Notes under the pieces: generated by a model
Database searches by the model: none
Seen by the model: only the letters and a program-made list of their open reading frames with translations
What the model was told of the DNA's origin: nothing
Source of the DNA: Siderastrea radians
Taxonomy: Eukaryota > Cnidaria > Anthozoa > Scleractinia > Rhizangiidae
DNA: 64,000 nt
Assembly (NCBI GenBank): GCA_964017195.1
Contig: OZ024889.1
Location: forward strand, 59,419,858 to 59,483,857
Reading direction: 5' to 3'
Shown: in pieces, positions 50,501-62,500 of the stretch
How the letters are laid out: each line of letters opens with the position of its first letter
How positions within the stretch are numbered: position 1 is the stretch's first letter
Made by a program: the position numbers and the translations under genes

Positions 50501-53500
50501 TTTCATACTTTTGCTATAGTCAGATAATGAGTTACCTATGTCAGAAATGCAAAAAAATCGGGGGGTAACCGACTTTGTTTTCGAAATAAAGCGCGTGGAA
50601 AACTACCTCAATTTTCACAAATCGGCCCTCGTTACTCAACATGGCCTCAGTGGTTGTTAGTGGAAAACATTAAAAATGATTTGCTGAAGACCCACTGTCT
50701 CAGTTAAATCTCATTTAAGTGGGTCTGTCAAGTAAATAATTTGAATCGGTGTCATCTTTTGAGTTAAACTCAACCTCTGAAATAGGCTTTTGCCAATACT
50801 GTGCAGCTAAAATAATTGCAGAATTCAATGATGCGTGGGCAGAAAAGTTGAAAAAAATCAAACTTCCACAACACAGATTTTCTTCAATTTTCCATAAAAT
50901 GTAAATAATCAATAAAGAAAATGATCTATCAAAAGAAAATCTGGGGTCACCCAAACATTTAAGAGAGTTAAATCCGTGCATGGATATTAAAATGCCCACT
51001 AGCGCTATATATCTCTTTATTTCTTCAAGAGCGCACACACTCAATGCATGACGCGGCATGACATGGCTACCTGAATTGCGTGCACAGTAAGGATGCATAG
51101 AAACAATTAGCGCAAACGTCCTTAAAGATTAATAAATGGGCATAAATAAAATTTAAAATAGAAATCGATTTCCTTAGTGCCAATCTACCTCAATTATTAA
51201 GCACTCAAAAGAGCAATAATGATAATCAAACAACAACCAATGACCACAATGAAAAACTTAAAAATTAAGAAACCTAAGTACAATATTATTGGTAAGTTTC
51301 AAAAACCTTTTTAAAAGTTTGAAAGTCTTTGTAAATTCAGATACAGTTTGACTGGTAGGCTGTTCCAAAGAATAGAAGCAGTGTTCCTAAAAATTTGACC
51401 CCTGCAAATTACTTTTATTGGCTTTAGGCACAACAAGGAGGTTTTTGCTGACTGACCTTGCGGCCTTGTTACTGTACTTTTGAAGCAGGGGCCCGTTTCT
51501 CGAAACCCCCAATAACTTTCTGGGCCCAAAAACGATTTTAGGTGCACAATATTCTCCAATGGCTATACAATTTTTATTGATTTTGAAAGCTAAATTTCAA
51601 TCTTTATAATTTTGTGAAGCATATCGCTAAGTTTGCGCCAATAATTACCATTAGCTGATAAATAAATGAGCTCGAAAAAATACTTACCGGGCCCGGAAAG
51701 TTATCGGGAGTTTTGAGAAACGGGCCCCAGGTCACTAAAATAGGCAGGAACATTACCACTTGGATATTTGTAAGTCAGAGTTAGGATCTTCATGCAAGGC
51801 TTAGTTTAATGGGTAGCCAATTATTAAGCCATTTACTTAAAAACTTTATGCTGAAAACAGTTTCCTGTGTCCCCAACCAGCACTGCAATGGCAAATACTT
51901 AAACACTTAAAACAACATGATTTATTTTATTTCATTAAGATATCACAATAGATGCGCTCACACCTTTCTCTGCCGATTGATTGCTGCTTGTCCTTCTCTC
52001 ATAACGTTTACTAGGTTTTCTAAGAATCAACAAAAACAATTCATTCAAGGTTAGCATTTTTAAAGTCCCAAGCAAAGAGACATCACAGGTCAGATATCTC
52101 CAACAGTTCCCTGGTATTTTTAGCTGAAGGGTTTGGTGGAAAAACAGCATATTTAAGTGAGTGTTTGGTCTTGAAATCCAAATTGCTTTAACTGAGCTTT
52201 AAACTTTGGCACATAGGCCGGTAGTCATGTAAGAAACATAGTTCCACATTTATTTTTTCACCTGAGAGCATAAACTCAAAGAATAAGCTGGTTACGCTTC
52301 ATCAAAAACTAAAAAAATAATTTAAGTGAAGCATGAATGATTTCTTTTGCTCTCTGTGTGAACTAATTTCACCGTAGAACCAATTCTTACCGTTTTACTT
52401 CAGGGTCGGAACGTTGAATCTTCTTTCCATCTTCTAAAGCCTCTTTCTGTGTTCTTCCACTTTGAAAATAATAATCACAAATTATGGTCACAACTCTGTA
52501 TTAAATGGACAACAACAATTATTTATCCTTACGATATCCTATAGTTTGGTTATATTACATACACTGTAAGTAGTAACATTTTTTGGAAACAAAAGTTAAT
52601 AGGCAGTTCTGTTGTACTGCTGTTCTATAGACCCGAAATTTTTGCTCAACAGCAACAACAAAAACATCTTAAATCTTTGTAGATAAATAGCAATACCATT
52701 AGTGAATGAATCTTTCTACACCAAGGAAACCATTCAGCAGTTTCATAGTTGGGATCAGACAAAGGTAAGTCTACTGCTTAATTGAGCAATATTTGTATAC
52801 AAGTCAAAAGACCATAACTTCACCAATTAAATGCTACCACAGCAAGTAAACTCACTGTGTACTGCCTAATACCAAGTGTTTTACCTGTGGACTGATTGTT
52901 AGACAAAGTATTACTTAGTACATTCCAGCAGCTAAAGCACATAATCATAAGTAACCTAAGTTAGTCAAGGTTTCAGCCTGTTTCCAAATAAGTATTCCGC
53001 TTTCCCACCCACCTACTTCCAATGCCTGTGTTAATAAACCATTTTACACCATCAAAAGAAAAGAACCGTTTATGATTATTAGAAACACTCACAAGAGAAA
53101 CAGTACATAGGGATAACTAGGTTTGAGAATGGCAAAATGTTGTTCATGGCATTTTTTAAAGCTGTGTTAAAAGGAACATGAAAGGATTTTAAAGCTTTAC
53201 ATTTATTGGATTTTGCACAGTGGACAGTACCTGAACAAACAATTCTAAAGAAGAAACTTCTACCTGTATCTATATCTGTAAGATGAGCCTGTTCGAAATA
53301 AACCACTTCTGCGACGGGGGGTAGTGGCAGATTTATCCAGTCTGCAAGCAAACAAAGATATGTTAGATTCTTCAATGTAAGTTCTAATTGCAATCATAAT
53401 AGTTGCAGTGATCTCAAGCATGATGTTGGTGTCCGATAACAGCAATGCAAACAAGCTATAGTCAGTTACAATTCTCTCACTATGTAATTAGCAGTTTTGC

Positions 53501-56500
53501 CTTGTTAGAAACTAAACTAAGACGATAAGACTGCTGACCTGAAGAATATGTGGTGCTCCAAACAACACTTCCAGAGATGTTTGCAGGCAGACTTATTTGG
53601 GAGGTAAAACTTGAAAGTACATTCTGTCTTCTGTTACAAATGCAGCAAAAAAGAGGAAAGTTACGTCACATTATTTTTTTTCCCATTGAATGATAGACAC
53701 TACCAACGCTCACATATTTTGTACAGGTCTAAACCCTGCAAATCTATTTAACAACACATACAAACAGCTAACTTGAGCTGGAAACCTGGGCTTGTAGACC
53801 TAAGGGGAGCAGGGATGGCGCAGTGGTGAGAGCACTCGCCTCCCACCAATGTGGCCCGGGTTCAATTCCCGGTCCCGGTGACATATGTGGGTTGAGTTTG
53901 TTGTTGGTTCTCTTCCTTGCTCCGAGGGTTTTTCTCCAGGTTCTTCAGTTTTCCTCCCTCCACAAAAAACCAGCATTTCCAAATTTGATCTGGAATTTTT
54001 ATTCCAATTTAAATACACCAGTTTTAACCCTTTCAATCCCAGAGTCAGTTATGGACACATTTAAGGTGGTTCTAATTTTGAGTCTGTGGATGAAATCCTA
54101 AGGTGTGACCATTGGCAATACTGTCACATGCTACTATGTACTGTGTAGTTCCAGAAAAAAACCATACCCACCCCATGGAAGGTCATCAGAAATTCCTAGG
54201 GGGAGGGGGGTCTTAAAAGCCAAAATTTTAGAAGCAAACTATGAAGCTAAACAGGAAGTTCTTGGGGGGGGGGGGCAAAACAAAAACCTTCTGTTGGGGG
54301 AGTATGGATATTTTCTGGAACTACACATTCTACAAAATGAAATTTGGGATTTGTCTTGAATTCTAATTTTAGGTACTCTTGAGAGTTAAAGAGTTAAATA
54401 TTTATTATTAAGTAAGAGTGATCAAAATTATCTAGAGTTAATAGTGTAAACATTAAGATTCATAATACTAATAAAACATATGATGGCAAGTCAAGCTTCC
54501 AACCTCCTTTCCTTTTACAGTAAGATAAAACTTCTTTCCTTTGAAATCAACCTTTTCTATTTTGGACCTATAAAAAGACACAAGTCATGTAACAGTCAAC
54601 CCCAAAAAGCCATCCACGATTCTTATAACAACTAAAATAATGATGATATTGATAAGTTGTTATATAAGAAGGTAGCTATCAGCAGTGTTTTGACATCTAT
54701 TTGAACTCAAATTGCTGCCTCCTTTGCCAGTTTCTCCATCTACTTTGGTTAGGTCTGAAATGGGATTCAAAGGTAACTGAAAAGCCCTGCTACCTATACA
54801 TACATTGCTAATGAAACTTTAGGTATACAATATGTCAAAGTTACAGGTAATATCCAGTATTATAACTCATTATCTTATTTACGGAAATAGAGTCAGACTG
54901 TATCACTTGAATACAAAATAAATTCATGCTAACATGGCACAAAAGCAAACTGAGGCAGTTTGAGCCAACACCATGGGGCCAGTTGTGCGTTTTTATTTAT
55001 TTTGCGTACTTTTTTCGTATATTTATTTATTAAGCACTACCTGCCCAGATTAGCAATAGCTATTTGCGGGCTAGTGTAGGCCTAGTGTAGGGTTAAGCCT
55101 TTCAGTTCCAAAGCATTTCTGGTGATCACGGAAACACCAAGGCATTAAAAAGTCCGAATAAGTGCACATTTACCAAAGGTAGGATCCCACACGGGTCTTA
55201 TTCTTATAAACCGCTACTCCAGATGGTTTGAGGGCCACAAAATAATCCACAAAGTCCTCTCCCTGGTCCAAAAAATATATAACATAATTAATTTAAATAA
55301 GTTATTTACAACCAAGGCACACTTGAACCATTTATTCTTGTTAACCAAAGTGGAAACCCCTTGAGGGGCCATAGTATTAAGCTGGTTTTTGTAAAGCAGT
55401 GTGTAATGAAATGGAAAATATCCATATTCCCCCCCTTGGAAGGTTTTTTGTTTTGTACCCCTCCTCCCCCACAAGAAATGCCAGTTTAGCTTCATACTTT
55501 GCTTATAAAATTTTGGCTTTTAAGACCCCCTCTTCCTAGGAATTTCCAATGACCTTCCATGGGGTGGGTAGGGATTTTTTCTGGAACTACACAATGACAG
55601 CATGAGCAGTTTTTTGGGGGGGGCAAAAGTGTAATAATGAGGTAGCCATAGTAGCAGGGAGGTCTCAAGGTTGAGTTCTACATAATATTCAGGTTAGCAC
55701 TAGGGAATGAAACCAAGACGCTTCCAATGTGGAACTTAGTTGGCATTGGATTACACAGTAGGATGAGGGGATAGGTCAGGAAGAAGGGGGGGGGGGGGTG
55801 GTGTTCAGGTACACAAGCACAAAACCATGCCAACATTTCTGTTGCTGTGTACAGTGAAACCTGTATTAAGCAGACTGCATATTAAGCAGACACCCTTATT
55901 AGGCAGATGCCAGCTTAAGTTTGTAAATTTCCTTCTCATGTTTACTTTAAGCGGCCACTTGCGAGGGTCTTAAGGGTGTCCGCTTAATACAGGTTTCACT
56001 GTATTTAAATATCAAACCTTGACAGGATGCAAGTCAACTCCATACATTTCCAACCACTTAATTTTATCAAGGTACATAAACTCTGCTACTGATGGAACCA
56101 TAGGCCTGTGAAAAAAGGGTTTTTAACAGATACTTAATTTAAGATTGCTCATTGCTTTAGAGACAGAGTGAAAAACTCTGCAAAAGCATTGCTGTTTTGC
56201 TATACAAGTTGCAGGAAGCATGCTACACTAAGCAACATGCAAAGTGTAGAGCCATCACTCTGGCAATGCTGCATGAAATTTTCTCAGCTTTGCATAGTGT
56301 AAGATGCTTCCTGCAAACTTGCCTTGCAATGCCAATGCACTATCTTTAGCAGTTGCAAGACAAGTTGCATGAATGATTGCCTTCAGTTAATAACACAGAT
56401 TTCAATCATTACTTTGTGACCATAAATAAACCATGATGCACAGGATTAACTCATCATTCAACTGCCACGATTTGCCTATTTGTGCATCAAACAAGTTTAC

Positions 56501-59500
56501 AGAGGACATACTAACTTCCTGGAATATAAACAATAATAAAAAAGCAGATCAGCAATTTCCTTTATTGCTTTTTTGATTATGGCTGACTCACAGTGGGTGA
56601 GTCACATCCACTAAGGTTTGTGCACAGCAGTGTGAGGCTGTAAGTGACAACCTCGTAAGCACAAAGTTTATGACAAAATAAAGGTACTATGGTGGACTTA
56701 TGATGACCATAACTGCAAGGTGTCCAAGTAGCACCTGAAATCAGGGGCACCCAATGGTTCATTTCGGGGAATATCTGTTCAGAAGGCCTAAAATAGCCTG
56801 AGATTTTCAGATTTAATTTCAGTGAAAGCTAGAGATTTCTTTGGCAAAACATCACATCGGATCGTACCAGGAGGATTTGTTAGTTCCTATTGTTTTTGGA
56901 GGGACAAATACGACGTTTAGAGTGCAAAACAAGGTCTGCTAGCATTTTTGAACAGCCATCAGCAACTCGGAAATTCAGTTGATAGGATTCTGTTTCCTAA
57001 AATTTTCTGCGGCCTAAATATTCAGCTAAAAAATCCGAACAGATTGATCTGTATTAGCTTACACAAATATGCCTAAGGCTCTGACAAAATCTAAGAAAGG
57101 AGAAAATGATATTTCAAGTATTTTGATAAAATTTTCTCGTTGGGTGCCCCTGTGAAGTATCACTTAAGACTTTTAAAGCCCGGAGTCTGAGCCCATAGAA
57201 ATATATAGTTACAAGCTTACCCAAGCTTCTTGTGTATGTGGTAAATCTTGGACTCCAGTTCTTCCCCCTGAAGGTGCAACAAACAAAACATGGTTCACCT
57301 CGGTTCTTGCTGGAATGTAAGGGGAGATGGGCACTGCTTCACACCTCTTTTACTGTCGCCTCCAACCCCTTTCTTGTACTCTCTCTCTCTTTCACATTTC
57401 TATTACAGAATATTGTTTGACATTGCAATATTTCCCCCGCCATTTCTCTCATTTCCCACCACCTTAAGAATCCAAACCTCTGCCTTCTCCTTTCTTGGCA
57501 CTGTAGACTTCCTATCTCCATTTCTCCCTAACTTCACAAAAAGTGAGAGGAGAACTACAGTCGATCCTTGATTATTCAGTCTTTCCAATTATCCAGTTTT
57601 TCTCAGTGGCCTGGTTTATTTACAAACATTTACAAGTGACAGTTGTAACTCCAGATAGTTGAGAGATAGTTGAGATAGTTTAGATAGTTGAGTTGGTTCA
57701 ATTACTTTCAGATTGTTGAGGCTTGACTACGCTGGGTGATTTAACTTAATTGATGTAGCTGGTGAATTTTGCTGGCCTGGCCACTAGCTAGCTCTTACTG
57801 AGAACCCTACATTTACTGCACTGTAGTGAATAAAAACTATAAAATATCATCTGTTTCATTTTGTCACTAAACAGAACTGACAAAAAGGTATCTTTGTTAA
57901 TAACTTTTCAGACTAATATCATCTAGTGATAAATATCATAAATTATTCATTGTTACCTGGTTTGGAATAAATCTGAACTCAGATATGTAAGCTGGGGTAT
58001 GCTCCCTGGGGTCATATTCACCAAGTTCAGCTGGGGAGAAAAAGCAATAATTATTATTAGAGGAAGGCACTTTAAGTCAAGTGAAGGGTGATTTTTCATG
58101 ACACCAAAGTTTCGGAAAGTTAAATTCATCCAACTAAATAGGGAGCATCCTTTTTTCATGACGCCAAATTTTTGCAATTAAAAATTACTTCAAAAGAATC
58201 ATGAAAACACCATGCATTGACAAATAGTCTGAAATGTCAAAAGATTGCTGAAATGCCTGTTCAAGAGTTATGATCATAAACACATACAGCACATGCTCTC
58301 ATTGGTGAAATTAGCTAGTCTAGGTATTTCACATTACAAGGCAGTGTTTACATATGTCCTGTCAAATTTCTTGACAGGCTTACAAATTCTAAATAATTAC
58401 TTTCTGTCGGGGAACTGGTAATTTTTGACTATTAGTTTACACTGTGGCCCTAAATAATGCCAGGCAATTAGCATGTTCCCGTCAAACACTCGGCCAGTGA
58501 TCTAACTTACTTTCCTACAATGTTGCAATTTCATGAAGGCAGTCTTGTCGATCGTCATTTATTTTGTTCATGCTGCTGTTTCAATGATATGTTGTTTGTT
58601 CAAAATTTCCCCTAACAGCTTCTATGGTGACATCCCATAAGGTGTAATGGGTTTAAGGTTAACTGAGAATGCTGACTGTCTCATTGCTATCGCAGTAAAC
58701 CGACAAACCCATTAATAACGTACTCCAAACGGCTACTCAAAATTAAACCATACAGTGTAATACTCACATTGAATACTGTAAGCTGAGACCTCAGCAAGGA
58801 TGTTTGTCGCACAAGGCAATCTGAATAAGGGAAAGAAAAACAACCGTTAGAAAATGCAGGTGAAGGACATGGCTGGACTGAACGCGAGCTAGAATTAAAA
58901 AGGACCTCAAAATTAAGAAGCAGACAAGAAATAGTTTTAAAATACCAACAAGCAACCTTACCTTCCTTGGTAAATGTCCTTCTTTACTTGCAAGAAGAAT
59001 AAATATCTAAGAGAAATATTTACGACAATAAAAATCACTCTAATTGTAAATTAAATTGATTTCTTGAAAGAGGTGACAAAACACAGGCCAATCATTAACA
59101 AAACTTATTTGAAATGGTCACCAAGTGTTGATGAGGCACAAATTCCTCATGCCTGCAAGCAATGGTGCATGCAGAGTTTGTCCAGGCCTCAAATTGACGC
59201 GAAAGACCTTGTACCAACCTTGTTAGTTCTTCATGTAGCCTACAAGGATCTGCAGCATAGAACTTGACACAAAAATACAGCAAATAAGGAGGGCCAGCTG
59301 TAGATAGAGAAAAAAACTCATTAACACATTAACACATTAACTGGACAGTAAAGAACTCATATCAAAGTTTGAAAAGACATAATTGTTACACTAACCCCCA
59401 TTAGTCACTTATTACTAACAGTAAACTCCACCACCTAGAACCCGGACCATTTCACATCTCCCGTGTTCCTACTGAAACTTCCTTCCCTTCCTTCCAATGG

Positions 59501-62500
59501 TGGTCATGACAACTATTTTGATATTCTGTTTGCGTACCATAATCTCTATCTCTCTATCTCAGCTTGTATTATCTTGTCGAATGAACAACTTTTTTTCTTA
59601 TGTGTTTGAGATAGCGGGAGTCTAAAATTTTACACTTCCTCATCACTTTTGCAACCTAATCAAACATCTCTCCTAAGCAAAAAATCAGTCAAGGAGATCT
59701 CTGCGAGAAGCTTCTGAACTCCCTCTGAATCTTTACTCAACATGCTACAATCTACTGTTGATTGAATCTTAGCCTGGATACATCTTGAAACAACGTGACT
59801 TAATTTGGCATCACATATGGCACATTTTGTCCTCTACCACTTGAAGTATAAAGATGCATGAGACAAACATTGACATCCGTGTAATTGCTAAGATCCTGGA
59901 GGTTGCACTTTACTCGAGATCTTCAGCAATCACAGGGGTAGCATGGTGTGAGGCGATAGACAATTCAAACTCCACTTGATAGACTACAGTTCAAAGTTCA
60001 AAGATCCAGACAGCAACAGTAATAGCAATGACTCTAGCAATATTTGCAGCCAATAAGAATAGTAGCGATGGTACCAGTAGGTAGTAGAAGTAGTTGAACA
60101 TAGGTACAGTAGGTTCGAACCTAAATTTGACAGTTAAAAATACAATCTAACTTAGATATAGCATTGTAGCAACAATATAATGGCATGGGACATACATAAA
60201 AATGTGATAATTAAATATTAAATACTTTAAAAAACTGATAAAATTTGAAGACACTAATATAACTCACAACAACATAGTATACTAAAAAAAACTAAAAATA
60301 TCATAACGGCACTAGTTTAAGATTGGATTTGATCAAATAGCATGAGTATAACTTGTAAATATAAAAGTATCAAACTCACTTTGGTTGACGACTCGCACCA
60401 AAAAGTAGCAGAATACAATTGTAGATGGTGGGTAGTGGATTCTTACGATTGTTGCACGGTTCTTGCCGGATAACTTGTGACTCTATAGTTTGTTGCGAGC
60501 CACTTTTATAACACGTGTACGTATGACTATGTGTGTAAGCTTAAGGCATTTTCTAATATATGCGATATATGCTAAACTATTTCCTACGAGCAGCTATTTT
60601 AACTGTGACTAAGCATGAAACTGCAAATTTCCTAACTCTCTCATCATAATGTGTTAAGCACAATTACCTAAATAACAACTGTTTGCAATCATTACTAAAG
60701 AGTAAAAAAATTCACATAAAGTTAAGAAAGGAAAAGGGCGTTTCAAAACTAACAATCTGTAACTATTGACCAGAGAGGATTTTGTTTTACAGACTTCTTT
60801 TTTGATTGGCTGAGTTCGTTTGAATGCTAAAGACGATTTATCCTAAGAACTGTTAAGCACGGTTTCTTTCAAACTTTGGAATAGAGCAACATAATTTGAG
60901 AGTTCACCTAAGTTTGAATTTTTGGATAATGTTCCATGACCAAACAGGTGTTTCATACCAATTTAGGTCACATGTTTTCATTTAAATGCTGCAGATGGCA
61001 GGTTACTGTGTCAGTGAAAACTACTGTAACCAAACCACAATAGGAACCACTCTAACCAAACAACATTTCACTATGTTTTTCTTTTTATTACTGCCCACCT
61101 TGATCAGCTCTGGCTATTGCGGTTGGTAACATGCCCTAATAGATTGTGTAACAGGGGAGGGGGAGCAGGGGAAGGGAATCCCCAGGGGATCAAATAACAC
61201 AGCACTGCATAATGTTTTGCAATTGAAAATTGTTGACGAGGCTGGATCCTTGGGGTTGGCACCACCAAACATAGGCGCGCAGTGCGTGCAGAGCCAATGA
61301 CATTTTGTTCCACAATGTGGTGAAATTTGTGAGGACAACCTATGGATTTCACACCACTGCAGTGCGGAATGTGCAGACCCCCCCCCCCTCCAACAACTTG
61401 TGGTTAATGTAACACGTCTTCGCCAGAGCAAGGAATCAACATATTCAGTTATCATAAAACAGAGTAACGAGCAGCCTGACTACGTGACAGTCAGTTATAG
61501 CATGGCATTAAAATTGAGCGTAAAGTAAATAAAACTCTTAATTTCCCTTTTCTTCAAAGATAGCATCTCCCAACACATCATTCTGTTTCTTGCATTTTTG
61601 ATGTATTCAAGTCCTGACAGGTATGAAAAAGCTTACAAAATTCAATAGGACTCTATTAGAATGCTTTGTCGCATATCTGTTGTTGTTAATCTTGCGTTCG
61701 GTTTGCGATGTTTTGAGTGTTGCGTTACATTCCAAAGGTTCAAATTACAAGCAGCTGTCAACTATGCAAATTTGTTTAACTATGCTTTGAACTATGAATA
61801 ACCACGAGGTAAAGTTTGGTATTTGGAAGGTTTTACTCTAATTCCTTGATCACTACTATAACTTGGATTTTTAATATTAGTTTCATTCAAGTTTTTCAGT
61901 TTTAGGAATAGCTACAGTTAGGAACAAGCCTCTGCAAATTCCGATTTTACTTTGAAAATGGTTTCTTGTTTATGCACGTAAAAAGGACAATGCAAATTTT
62001 AAATTCGCTGTGCACTAGAGATAACCCTGAAGTATTTTATGCTGTTTTACTCCAGTCTTTTCACTACCATTATTAACTTGCACTTTAAATATGTATTCTT
62101 TTCACTGTTTTTGTTTTAATTAGAGAGCTAACCTTCATTCCATTAAATATCTTGAAATTTCTTTAACTGATACTGGCGATAGTGAGAAGGTTTTCATGCG
62201 GGTAATCGGACGGAAATTACAGTACTTCCAATTTTTCTTTTGTTACCTCGCATTACAAGTTATTTACAACGTGTTTCTGCCTCCCAGCAGAACACACTAA
62301 GTCGAGTTGGTTCATTGCACCCACGACGTTCATACTGTTTATATATACTGTGTATATATTCTGAGTGTTTGCTGCTGTGGAAATTTGTGCCACAGCTAAG
62401 TAAACGCTGGACTATAAAGTGAATAAAATCCTGCCAGAGATGAAGTACACAAAACAGCGCATTCGAAGTAACATTAAATAATTCCTGTTGATTGAGACTC

